From positions 52,198 to 116,197 of the forward strand of contig CALLBO010000051.1 of assembly GCA_937998875.1 (NCBI GenBank): a stretch of DNA of 64,000 nt. Direction: 5' to 3'. The position numbers and the translations under genes were made by a program. Positions 17,961 to 25,719 of this stretch are shown piece after piece. The notes beneath the pieces are model-generated. The model saw only the letters and a list, made by a program, of their open reading frames with translations, had not been told where the DNA came from and ran no database searches. The first letter of the stretch is position 1. Each line of letters starts with the position of its first letter. The DNA is from an uncultured Granulosicoccaceae bacterium (GTDB lineage: Bacteria > Pseudomonadota > Gammaproteobacteria > Granulosicoccales > Granulosicoccaceae).

Positions 17961-18896
17961 ATGGCATTACCAGAATCACTTACAGACAAACTGGAATTCC
18001 CGGTGATTGCAGCACCAATGTTTCTGGTATCGGGCCCGGACCTTGTTTGCGCCTGTTGCCTGAATGGAATAGGCGGTACTTTTCCCGCACTCAATCAGCG
18101 CACCACTGACGGTTACGCGGCATGGTTGAATGAAATAAGGGAAACGCTGGACGGTAAATCACATGCACCTTTCGGCATCAACCTGATAGTCCATAAAACC
18201 AACCCCAGACTGGAAGCAGATCTTAAAGTTACCGTTGAGCATAAAGTACCTTTTGTCATCACTTCACTGGGAGCAGTTTCCGATGTCGTTGATGCGGTTC
18301 ACAGCTACGGCGGTCTGGTTTTTCACGATGTCACCAATATGCGTCATGCTGAAAAGGCAATACAAGCCGGAGTAGACGGTCTTATATTAGTTTCCGCCGG
18401 CGCAGGCGGGCACGCCGGAACACTGCATCCGTTTGCATTCATAAATGAAATTAAAAATACCTTCGAAACCTGTGTTATTCAATCCGGTGCCATCTCAACC
18501 GGCGAACAGGTTCTCGCGGCAAGGGCCGCCGGTGCTGATCTCGCCTACATAGGCACACGCTTTATCGCTACCAAAGAAAGCCTGGCGGATCAGGAATATA
18601 AAGACATGGTTGTAGCCGCAAAAGCCGAAGACATTGTGTATACCCCCAAGGTCTCGGGCATACCAGCCAACTTTATTCGCCAGAGTCTCGAAGATAACGG
18701 CATATCATTAGACAACATCGACAGTCCGGATATTGATCTGGGTAAAGAGCTAATAGATGAGGCCAAAGCCTGGAAGACAATCTGGTCTGCAGGTCATGGC
18801 GCTGGCAATATCACGAATATCCCGACAACCGCCGAACTGTGCAACACCCTGAAGCAGGAGTATCGGGATCAGTTAAAAACACTGAACGCAGAATAA
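17961..18896 (+). CDS. Nitronate monooxygenase family protein
   Basis: This 311-residue FMN-dependent TIM-barrel protein of the nitronate monooxygenase/2-nitropropane dioxygenase family oxidises alkyl nitronates. Markers are APMFLVSGPDLV near the N-terminus, the SAGAGGHAGTLHPF loop with the His, and the phosphate-binding GAISTG and YIGTRFIATKES segments. It is the first gene of a run with an enoyl-CoA hydratase (35-base gap). In that context it may protect or feed acyl-CoA metabolism, although family members often act on unknown substrates. Confidence 0.85.
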   Translation: MALPESLTDKLEFPVIAAPMFLVSGPDLVCACCLNGIGGTFPALNQRTTDGYAAWLNEIRETLDGKSHAPFGINLIVHKTNPRLEADLKVTVEHKVPFVITSLGAVSDVVDAVHSYGGLVFHDVTNMRHAEKAIQAGVDGLILVSAGAGGHAGTLHPFAFINEIKNTFETCVIQSGAISTGEQVLAARAAGADLAYIGTRFIATKESLADQEYKDMVVAAKAEDIVYTPKVSGIPANFIRQSLEDNGISLDNIDSPDIDLGKELIDEAKAWKTIWSAGHGAGNITNIPTTAELCNTLKQEYRDQLKTLNAE

Positions 18897-18931
18897 AGTA
18901 ACTACTACCTTCTAATTTTCAGAGATAACTT

Positions 18932-19675
18932 ATGCCCGTACTACTGAATACAATTAAAGATGCAACCTGCACCCTACAGCTGAATCGCCCGGACAAACTC
19001 AATGCATTAAACCGGGAAATGTACGCTTTGCTAACAGAGGGCTTAACAGACGCGAATAACGACGCAGAAGTAACATCCATCGTAATCAAAGGCACACCAG
19101 ACATATTTACTGCCGGTAATGATCTCGGTGATTTTGCAGCCGCAGTAAGAGAAGGTGGAAAATTCGACGCACCGTTTTCATTGATGAGCGCAATGCTCAA
19201 GTGCGAAAAGCCGATCATCGCATCAGTCGATGGTCCGGCCATTGGTATTGGCACAACCATGCTGTTTCACTGTGATCTTGTCTACGCGAGCCACGCTGCG
19301 CGATTTCAAACTCCTTTTACTGATCTGGGCGTGTGCCCCGAGTTTGCCTCTTCTGAAACCATGCCTGCAGTACTCGGCAGCCATAAGGCTGCACAGATGC
19401 TACTACTTGGTGACCCGTTGTCTGCAGAGGAAGCGGCACATCATGGTTTGGTTAACCAGCTGGTTGAAAGTGAAGTGCTGGACGAGACCGTCAACAAAGT
19501 TAGTTCCCGGCTGGCGGCGAAGTCAAACGATTCCCTGCGCACATCCCGCATGCTAATGAAAGCCCGCAATGAGAAATACCAGGAGATCATTGATCGCGAA
19601 GTCGTTCAGTTCAGCCGACTAATGGCAACCGATGAATTCAAACAAAAACTCGAGAACTTCCTGAATAAAAAGTAG
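18932..19675 (+). CDS. Enoyl-CoA hydratase/isomerase
   Basis: This 247-residue crotonase-fold enzyme shows the oxyanion-hole segments FTAGNDLGDF and DGPAIGIGTTM, and the family pattern TDLGVCPEFASS. Second-shell Glu positions differ from classic hydratases, so isomerase or hydratase activity cannot be settled. An AGAGA-like ribosome binding site precedes ATG 18932. It is grouped with the nitronate monooxygenase upstream and with the acyl-CoA dehydrogenase and kinase downstream, beyond a structured leader. Confidence 0.85.
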   Translation: MPVLLNTIKDATCTLQLNRPDKLNALNREMYALLTEGLTDANNDAEVTSIVIKGTPDIFTAGNDLGDFAAAVREGGKFDAPFSLMSAMLKCEKPIIASVDGPAIGIGTTMLFHCDLVYASHAARFQTPFTDLGVCPEFASSETMPAVLGSHKAAQMLLLGDPLSAEEAAHHGLVNQLVESEVLDETVNKVSSRLAAKSNDSLRTSRMLMKARNEKYQEIIDREVVQFSRLMATDEFKQKLENFLNKK

Positions 19676-19690
19676 CCTGTTTCACTCGCA

Positions 19691-19762
19691 TCCCTAACAC
19701 CCGGTCGTTGCACCGCTCGCTGGAGGGTCAACGACTACAGCAACAACAATGGGTGTCGGGGA
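19691..19762 (+). other. Structured leader before acyl-CoA dehydrogenase
   Basis: Nested inverted repeats fill this gap. The outer arms are ACACCC at 19697-19702 and GGGTGT at 19751-19756, extended by TCCC (19691-19694) against GGGA (19759-19762). Inside, GTCGTTG at 19704-19710 pairs with CAACGAC at 19729-19735. There is no T-run, so it is not a simple terminator. It may be a regulatory RNA element for the downstream genes. Confidence 0.5.
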
Positions 19763-19807
19763 GCGAATTTCTCACGGCTGCAATGTATGCCAGACGGAAC
19801 TAAAACG

Positions 19808-21046
19808 ATGCAATTCGAACACACACAAAAAACCAAAGAACTGATATCTAAAGTAGACCGGTTTCTACAGGACAACCTCTATCCCGTTGAAAAAGAACTA
19901 CAGGAGAGTATCGATAACGCGGAAAACCGCTGGAGCATCCCGCCTCTACTCGAAGATCTCAAAACAAACGCAAAATCTGAGGGGTTGTGGAACTTCTTTC
20001 TTCCAGAATCAGAACACGCGGTTAACACTGAGCATAAAGGCTTTGGCTTAACCAACCTCGAATACGCACCGCTATGCGAGCTCATGGGCCGATCCCGGTT
20101 CGCCGGTGAAATTTTTAACTGCAGCGCGCCCGACACCGGCAACATGGAAGTACTGGCACGCTACGGTACCGATGCGCACAAAGATGCCTACCTTACACCG
20201 TTGTTGGAAGGAAAAATCCGCTCAGCATTTGCAATGACTGAACCCGCAGTTGCGTCAAGTGATGCCACCAACATTCAAACCAGTATTGTTAAAGATGGCA
20301 ATGAATATCTAATCAACGGCCATAAGTGGTACATCTCCGGTGCCTGCGATCCACGTTGCGAAATAATGATTGTGATGGGCAAGACAGACCCGGACAACCC
20401 GGACAGACATAAACAACAATCAATGATACTCGTACCCATGAATACACCGGGCGTTAAAGTTGTCCGCCCTATGCAGGTATTCGGTAACGATGACGCACCT
20501 GACGGTCATGCCGAGGTTATCTTCGACAACGTCCGCGTACCACCTGCTAACTTACTGCTGGGTGAAGGCCGCGGTTTTGAGATTGCACAGGGGCGGCTTG
20601 GCCCCGGCCGCATTCATCACTGCATGCGTTTGATCGGCCGTGCACAACGGGTACTGGAAATGATGTGCGAACGTGCAGACTCACGGGTTGCCTTCGGTCG
20701 TAAGCTTAGTGAACAAGGCAAGATTCGCGAAGAGATTGCGTTATCTGCATGTGAGATTGAACAAGCCCGATTGCTTACTCTAATGGCTGCAGACACGATG
20801 GACAAACAAGGTAACAAAGGCGCAAAAGAACTGATCGCAATGATCAAGATTGTCGCGCCGAATATGGCCTGTGCAGTGACAGACAGAGCTATTCAAATGT
20901 TCGGTGCTGCCGGTGTCAGCCAGGATACCATCCTTGCAGACAGCTACCTTTATGCACGAATCGTCAGAATTGTTGATGGCCCTGACCAGGTGCATATCAA
21001 TCAACTGGGCCGTAACCTGATCAGACGCATGACAGACCAGGGCTGA
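19808..21046 (+). CDS. Acyl-CoA dehydrogenase, ACAD10/11-like
   Basis: This 412-residue FAD-dependent acyl-CoA dehydrogenase has the [14 protein letters not shown] flavin segment and [12 protein letters not shown]. The C-terminal DGPDQVH matches ACAD10/11-type enzymes rather than those with the usual catalytic-Glu loop. The start at 19808 fits family starts better than ATG 19787. The next gene begins 5 bases later and encodes an APH-like kinase. In human ACAD11 the same two activities are fused, and they phosphorylate a 4-hydroxyacyl-CoA and then remove the phosphate while forming the enoyl-CoA. The shared pathway is inferred from this pairing. Confidence 0.85.
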   Translation: MQFEHTQKTKELISKVDRFLQDNLYPVEKELQESIDNAENRWSIPPLLEDLKTNAKSEGLWNFFLPESEHAVNTEHKGFGLTNLEYAPLCELMGRSRFAGEIFNCSAPDTGNMEVLARYGTDAHKDAYLTPLLEGKIRSAFAMTEPAVASSDATNIQTSIVKDGNEYLINGHKWYISGACDPRCEIMIVMGKTDPDNPDRHKQQSMILVPMNTPGVKVVRPMQVFGNDDAPDGHAEVIFDNVRVPPANLLLGEGRGFEIAQGRLGPGRIHHCMRLIGRAQRVLEMMCERADSRVAFGRKLSEQGKIREEIALSACEIEQARLLTLMAADTMDKQGNKGAKELIAMIKIVAPNMACAVTDRAIQMFGAAGVSQDTILADSYLYARIVRIVDGPDQVHINQLGRNLIRRMTDQG

Positions 21047-21051
21047 TTCTT

Positions 21052-22092
21052 ATGGCAGATGGTATTCAGTCTCTCGATACAGACAAACTCAGCGAGTACC
21101 TGCAGTCTGAGTTGCCATGGTTTAAAGGTCCGCTAACCGCGACGAAATTCAGCGGCGGTCAGTCCAACCCGACTTTTCAAATCAAGGCCGCTAGTGGCAC
21201 CTACGTTTTGCGTAAGCAACCACCCGGGGAGCTTTTAAAATCTGCACATGCCGTTGATCGCGAATACAAAGTGATGCATGCGCTTGCAAAAACCAATGTA
21301 CCGGTCCCTGCCATGTATCATTTATGTGAGGATCGTGATGTACTCGGCTCACTGTTTTTTCTAATGGAATATATACCTGGCCGCACACACTGGGACTGCG
21401 CGCTTCCAGATTCCACCATCGAAGAACGCAAACAAACCTACGATGAAATCAATCGTGTGCTTGCAGCACTACATGATGTTGATATTAATAGCGCCGGACT
21501 CAGCAACTACGGTCGTCCGGGTAACTACTACGCCAGACAACTAAAACGCTGGGCTGAGCAATACCGCGCAACGGAATTCGAAAAAATTCAAGACATGGAT
21601 TGGGTTATTGCCTGGTTGCAGGAACATCTGCCGGACGACGATGGTCGCATCTCTCTGGTGCACGGGGATTTCAGACTGGATAATCTGCGCTACCAACCAG
21701 ACAACCCAAAGATCAATGCAGTACTCGACTGGGAGTTATCTACCCTCGGCCATCCGTTTAACGATCTGGCCAATCACTGCATGCAGCAAAGGCTGCCTGC
21801 ATCAGAAAGCCACCTGTCAGGGCTGGCCGGTGTCGATCTGCCATCACTCGGCATTCCCACTGAAAAGGAGTTTGTGCAAAAGTACTGTGAACGACGAAAC
21901 ATTGAGACAATAGAGCGCTGGAATTTCTATCTAGCTTTCAGTTTTTTCAGACTCGCAGCAATACTTCAGGGTGTGGCGTTTCGTGGCCGTGAAGGAAACG
22001 CATCGAGTAATGGTGCAGTTAGCTTATTCGAGCTCGTGGCCCCACTGGCTTCAATGGCAAAATCTATTGCAACAGAGTCAAACAGAGGCTAA
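21052..22092 (+). CDS. APH-family phosphotransferase, acyl-CoA kinase-like
   Basis: This 346-residue aminoglycoside phosphotransferase-fold protein has the catalytic loop VHGDFRLDN, then the metal-binding Asp in LDWELSTLGHP. It resembles the kinase half of ACAD10/11 and bacterial hydroxyacyl-CoA kinases rather than a drug-resistance enzyme. It starts 5 bases after the dehydrogenase gene, so the two are co-translated. Its stop overlaps by 4 bases the convergent stop of the PEP mutase/ICL-family gene. Confidence 0.85.
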   Translation: MADGIQSLDTDKLSEYLQSELPWFKGPLTATKFSGGQSNPTFQIKAASGTYVLRKQPPGELLKSAHAVDREYKVMHALAKTNVPVPAMYHLCEDRDVLGSLFFLMEYIPGRTHWDCALPDSTIEERKQTYDEINRVLAALHDVDINSAGLSNYGRPGNYYARQLKRWAEQYRATEFEKIQDMDWVIAWLQEHLPDDDGRISLVHGDFRLDNLRYQPDNPKINAVLDWELSTLGHPFNDLANHCMQQRLPASESHLSGLAGVDLPSLGIPTEKEFVQKYCERRNIETIERWNFYLAFSFFRLAAILQGVAFRGREGNASSNGAVSLFELVAPLASMAKSIATESNRG

Positions 22093-22979
22093 CGGTTTTT
22101 CTTGTTGTCTAACGCGCTATTAACTTCCGCTTCTGACAACACATCGTTCAAATACCCGAACGTACCATTAGCCATTATTTCCTGAGCCGCATTATTCAAT
22201 AATGCAAACGCAGCGCGAGTCAGACCACCACCGGTACTGATTCGGCGAATACCAATGTCTTCCAGCATACTCACCGTCAGCGGCTCTTGAGTGGCACCCA
22301 TGCCAAAACTAATCGGACCGTCTACATCCCGTACTAATTGTTCAAGACTCGTAAGATCATTGAGCCCCGGGACAAACAAACAATCAGCACCTGCCTCCCG
22401 ATAGGCATTGAGTCGTTTCACCGCTTCACCATACGGGTCTTTACAATCTGTGTAGTAAACCTCACAACGCGCCGTAAGCGTATAGGGATAATTTACTGCC
22501 TGTGCTGCAACACGAGCAGCAACAATCCGTTCTACCGCAGTTTCAAATTCAATCAGCTGGCCGTTTGAAAAATGTTCATCGGTAGGAACCAGCCCCTGAT
22601 CTTCAATACTACCGCCGACCATTCCCATGGCTATCGAGTCGAGTATGGTATTGGCCACATCTTCCTGACTGGTCCCGTATCCGTTTTCTAAATCTCCACT
22701 CACCGGTAGCATCGTCGCACTCGCGATCTCACCATACGACGCCATCATTTCTTCTTTGGGGGTACTGTAGATGTAGTCTTTTCTACCTTTTATCCAGTTA
22801 ACACCACCGCTGGTTGTGCCGATACACTGGAATCCGGAACGCTCCAGCAGGATTGCACTGAAAGCGTCCCACGCGCAGGGCATTACAAATATCGATGATT
22901 CGTCGTGGAGTGACTTAAAGGCGCGGGCGGCAGACGCTACATCATCAGGAGCTTTAGTATGCAAGATTGTCTGCCACAT
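22089..22979 (-). CDS. PEP mutase/isocitrate lyase family protein
   Basis: This 296-residue member of the PEP mutase/isocitrate lyase superfamily shows the metal-binding DLENGYG and GGSIEDQG segments and the GGGLTRAA loop. The classic KKCGH catalytic loop of isocitrate lyase is absent (CEVYYTDC occupies that region). It is therefore more likely a carbon-carbon lyase or hydrolase of this superfamily than isocitrate lyase or methylisocitrate lyase. It is transcribed convergently with the kinase gene. Confidence 0.75.
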   Translation of the reverse strand: MWQTILHTKAPDDVASAARAFKSLHDESSIFVMPCAWDAFSAILLERSGFQCIGTTSGGVNWIKGRKDYIYSTPKEEMMASYGEIASATMLPVSGDLENGYGTSQEDVANTILDSIAMGMVGGSIEDQGLVPTDEHFSNGQLIEFETAVERIVAARVAAQAVNYPYTLTARCEVYYTDCKDPYGEAVKRLNAYREAGADCLFVPGLNDLTSLEQLVRDVDGPISFGMGATQEPLTVSMLEDIGIRRISTGGGLTRAAFALLNNAAQEIMANGTFGYLNDVLSEAEVNSALDNKKNR

Positions 22980-23034
22980 TTAGTAGGCTTGCAGGATAAC
23001 AGCCTTTTCCGGTAGGTGGTGAACCCTTAGTCAA

Positions 23035-23065
23035 CCGATAATGCCACCAGCCGTGGCATTATCGG
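23035..23065. terminator. Strong hairpin, likely terminator
   Basis: CCGATAATGCCAC (23035-23047) and GTGGCATTATCGG (23053-23065) form a perfect 13-bp stem with a 5-base loop. It lies just downstream of the SRPBCC stop at 23079 on the minus strand. The T-run (GTTTTAAA) is on the plus-strand side, so it may work best in that direction or act on both strands. Confidence 0.6.
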
Positions 23066-23078
23066 CGTTTTAAATCAA

Positions 23079-23504
23079 TCAGGCAGCAACGAGACCTCGC
23101 AGTTTCGAGAAGTGCTTGTCCCAGCCTTCATCCAGCGCTCTTAACAAACCAAGTGCTGCTTCTCCAGCTGCCTCTCCAACACCTTCATGCACCAATGTAA
23201 CGCGTGTGCCACCCGCTGCTTCTTCGAGCGTCCAGCTCACGGTTGTTTTCGCATCCCCTAACGGTTTGACAATAAACGTATAAACCAGTGATGAAGGCTT
23301 CTTCGCCGTCAACACATCACCCCAGCACATCTTTGAACTGCTGTCATTGGCATCACCCAGAAGGGTATAGGGTTTTCCTTCCACCAGGTTTTCAGCAGCT
23401 GGATGAAACCATTCACCGAGCTTGTCCTTATCGGTTAAGTACTGCCAGACAGTTTCTCTGTCAGCGGCTAAGAAGATGGATTTGTTAATCGTTGTTGTAC
23501 TCAT
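23079..23504 (-). CDS. SRPBCC/AHSA1-like protein
   Basis: This 141-residue START-like (AHSA1/SRPBCC) ligand-binding protein begins INKSIFLAADRETVWQYLTD and has the family pattern GEWFHPAAE and VSWTLEEAAGGTRVTLVHEG. It follows the ArsR-type regulator gene by 27 bases. That pairing is common, and the regulator usually controls the SRPBCC gene. The ligand is unknown. Confidence 0.85.
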   Translation of the reverse strand: MSTTTINKSIFLAADRETVWQYLTDKDKLGEWFHPAAENLVEGKPYTLLGDANDSSSKMCWGDVLTAKKPSSLVYTFIVKPLGDAKTTVSWTLEEAAGGTRVTLVHEGVGEAAGEAALGLLRALDEGWDKHFSKLRGLVAA

Positions 23505-23531
23505 TATTTCTCCTCGCTGTTGTTGTAAGGG

Positions 23532-23852
23532 TTACTTTTTATTGCTCTCAACGGCTGACTTCAATGAAGACAACGCAGTGTCCCAGTACTGATCAAAATA
23601 GCTAAACCAGTCAGCCGTTTTCTTAATGCCCTTCGGGTTGAGCCGGGTAACACGTTCCTTGCCCCGCGGAGTTACTGTGATGAGATGACCTTCCTCAAGT
23701 ATGGTCAGGTGCTTTCGAACCGCCGTACGGGTGAGGTCGAACTTTTCAACCACTTCCGTGATGGTGAGTTCTTCCTTACTCAACTGGCGAAGAATTTCCC
23801 GACGTGTTGGATCGGCCAGAGCGCGAAACGAAGGTTGCAGCTGTTGTCTCAT
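23532..23852 (-). CDS. ArsR-family winged-helix regulator
   Basis: This 106-residue regulator has an ArsR-type winged helix: ALADPTRREILRQLSKEE, a recognition helix in FDLTRTAVRKHLTILEEGHL, and the wing VTPRGKERV. It lacks the Cys metal sites of ArsR/SmtB sensors and belongs to the group paired with SRPBCC proteins. Two near-identical palindromes lie just upstream (23864-23906), pointing to autoregulation. The same gap precedes the reverse transcriptase gene on the other strand. Confidence 0.9.
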   Translation of the reverse strand: MRQQLQPSFRALADPTRREILRQLSKEELTITEVVEKFDLTRTAVRKHLTILEEGHLITVTPRGKERVTRLNPKGIKKTADWFSYFDQYWDTALSSLKSAVESNKK

Positions 23853-23863
23853 AAGCTTTCAAA

Positions 23864-23906
23864 TAACACCATTAGGTGTTACACCATATAACACCTAATG
23901 GTGTCA
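23864..23906. promoter_or_regulatory. Twin palindromic operators for the ArsR regulator
   Basis: Site 1 is TAACACC-ATTA-GGTGTTA (23864-23881), a perfect 7-bp dyad. Site 2 is TAACACC-TAAT-GGTGTCA (23889-23906), with six of seven pairs. Their centres are 25 bp apart. The two sites are also mirror images, giving a 16-bp perfect inverted repeat (23866-23881 with 23889-23904). The location right before arsR suggests autorepression. Confidence 0.75.
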
Positions 23907-23927
23907 TGTAAAGTGAAACCTGCACCT

Positions 23928-23949
23928 GGCTGTTATTGGTATAACAGCC
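23928..23949. other. 9-bp hairpin in the arsR/RT divergent gap
   Basis: GGCTGTTAT (23928-23936), loop TGGT, ATAACAGCC (23941-23949): a perfect 9-bp stem with a tetraloop and no T-run on either side. Confidence 0.6.
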
Positions 23950-23974
23950 GCGTCAACAGAACAAAGCCCGCAAG

Positions 23975-24174
23975 CATGTGATGCCGCGCACGAAGAAACA
24001 GAGGAAGCTTGCTGTGTACACCCCTTATTCTCATGACCCAAATTTGCGGATATAAATTGATTTCTCACAACAACCTAAATATGGTTTGCTCACGGCACTC
24101 TGGTTTAGTCAGCGTCGAATCTCGTCGCTGAGCTTTGGGGATACCCCAAGGCAGGGAATTGCAGGCATTACGTG
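23975..24174 (+). ncRNA. Candidate retron-like non-coding RNA before the reverse transcriptase
   Basis: CATGTGATGCC (23975-23985) can pair with GGCATTACGTG (24164-24174) over 11 positions, two of them G-U, like the a1/a2 arms that close a retron RNA. Inside lie two adjacent hairpins. One is at 24109-24131 (nine pairs, one T-T mismatch, loop ATC). The other is at 24133-24151 (TTGGGG/CCCCAA core, loop ATA). The RT ATG at 24177 follows at once. Against it: no long msd stem is obvious, and an 11-bp match with wobbles could arise by chance in 200 bases. Confidence 0.3.
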
Positions 24175-24176
24175 GC

Positions 24177-25565
24177 ATGAACGGCCCTGCACTGCGTGCA
24201 GAGAGGTTCAGGCAACTACTCGGGCAGAGTGCCGCTCTTATCCGGGAATTCTTTGTGAACAAGCAGGTATTTTTCGCCAGACAGTTAGCCGCATGGCTCT
24301 ATCAGGCAGACTGGCATTACAAAACACTACTCGCCATAGTCATTGAATATGTAGATCACTTACCAAAAGATGGTAATGCACTGGTAAACGAGTTGTTGTT
24401 GCACTACCCGGTAAAACCGACTGAGCGCAAGCTAACTGACTTTCTCAATTCATCCGCACGTGTTTCGAATTGGTTTGCGACAAACCCAGTACCGACTATC
24501 AAACACCTTAGTCTCGCCAGTGAAAGATTCACAGATCATCCAACAGACCATACGAAGGGCAAAACAACCAAACGGTTACCGATCATCGACACCATCGGTG
24601 ATCTTGCAGAGTGGCTATCGCTATCTTTGCCCGAGCTTGACTGGTTTGCCAACTTCTGGCGATTCGATACAGCAACCCCTGAACATCTGAAACATTATCA
24701 GTATCAACTGCTGGAAAAGCAGGACGGACACATCCGGTTGATCGAGAAACCGAAAACCCGGCTAAAACAGCTGCAGCGAAAAATCTATGAAGAAATACTG
24801 GCTACCGTAAAAACCCACTCAGCGGCGCATGGCTTCTGCCCCGGTAGAAGTTGCCTGTCACATGCATCTATTCACACCAATAAACGCTATGTGATGTCCT
24901 ATGATATCGAACAGTGCTTTCAGTCTATTGGGTGGCTGCAGGTAAAGACTGTTTTTCTGCGAATGGGATATCCTGCCAAAGTCTCTACCTACCTAACAGC
25001 CCTGTGCACACATAGCGTACAACTAAATACAAGGCAGCTCATGAACTTTGATGCTTCGCAAAGAGCGCGGTTACGGCAACGCCATATTCCTCAGGGAGCA
25101 CCCGGCTCACCTGCACTCACTAACATCATATTGTATCGGCTGGATCAACGGTTAACAGGACTCGCAAATAGCCTTGGCCTCAACTATTCACGCTATGCCG
25201 ATGACATTGCGATGTCGGGAAATGCCCATCGCGACTATCGGTTTCTGCAACCGCTTATCGGCGGAATTTGCCTGGACGAAGGAGTCACCCTTAACAACAG
25301 AAAAACACGCATTACACGTAGCCATCAAAAGCAGCGCTTAACCGGTATTGTTGTCAACAACAAACCGAACATTGATCGAAAACAGTTCGATGTGCTCAAA
25401 GCCACACTAACAAACTGTGCCAGGTACGGTTTGCAAAATCAGAACCGCAACAACCACCCTGACTTTGATGCGCATCTACTCGGTAAAATTCAGTATGTAA
25501 AATCTATTAATAAGCAGAAGGGGGTAAAGCTTGAGAGGATCTATCAGAGCATTTCGTTACCCTGA
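24177..25565 (+). CDS. Retron-type reverse transcriptase
   Basis: This 462-residue RNA-directed DNA polymerase has an N-terminal extension of about 130 residues, then ELDWF. The RT core shows HYQYQLLEK, RLIEKPKTRLKQLQR, GFCPGRS at 219-225, catalytic Asp243 in YDIEQCF, QGAPGSPALTN, YADD at 340-343 (Asp342, Asp343), and LTGIVVN at 388-394, the counterpart of the retron VTG region. The C-terminal HLLGKIQYVKSIN also fits retron RTs. No group II intron maturase domain is present. TTG 24135 would extend the frame, but it lies inside a hairpin, so ATG 24177 is preferred. No obvious effector gene flanks it. A defence role is plausible by family but not shown. Confidence 0.85.
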   Translation: MNGPALRAERFRQLLGQSAALIREFFVNKQVFFARQLAAWLYQADWHYKTLLAIVIEYVDHLPKDGNALVNELLLHYPVKPTERKLTDFLNSSARVSNWFATNPVPTIKHLSLASERFTDHPTDHTKGKTTKRLPIIDTIGDLAEWLSLSLPELDWFANFWRFDTATPEHLKHYQYQLLEKQDGHIRLIEKPKTRLKQLQRKIYEEILATVKTHSAAHGFCPGRSCLSHASIHTNKRYVMSYDIEQCFQSIGWLQVKTVFLRMGYPAKVSTYLTALCTHSVQLNTRQLMNFDASQRARLRQRHIPQGAPGSPALTNIILYRLDQRLTGLANSLGLNYSRYADDIAMSGNAHRDYRFLQPLIGGICLDEGVTLNNRKTRITRSHQKQRLTGIVVNNKPNIDRKQFDVLKATLTNCARYGLQNQNRNNHPDFDAHLLGKIQYVKSINKQKGVKLERIYQSISLP

Positions 25566-25719
25566 CGGGCTGCCTCATGAGTGCCCACCCGGACAGAAGA
25601 AAAAGTACAGTCTGCGCAATTCGCTTTTACCGAGAACACAACAATAATATTGGCGTCCGTGCCTCAAAATGCTATATTGTCATGACATGACCCCAACACT
25701 GATAATATCGAGGCGCGCC

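Noticed and set aside
21052..22092. Aminoglycoside resistance gene
   Set aside because: The APH fold is shared with acyl-CoA kinases, and the partner dehydrogenase points to catabolism.
22089..22979. Isocitrate lyase of the glyoxylate shunt
   Set aside because: The KKCGH loop is missing and the protein is too short for isocitrate lyase.
24135..24176. TTG start that would lengthen the RT by 14 codons
   Set aside because: The TTG lies inside a strong hairpin (24133-24151), directly after an in-frame stop; ATG 24177 is the simpler start.
24177..25565. Group II intron maturase
   Set aside because: No maturase or HNH domain, no intron domain V/VI structure, and the LTG/VTG region is retron-like.
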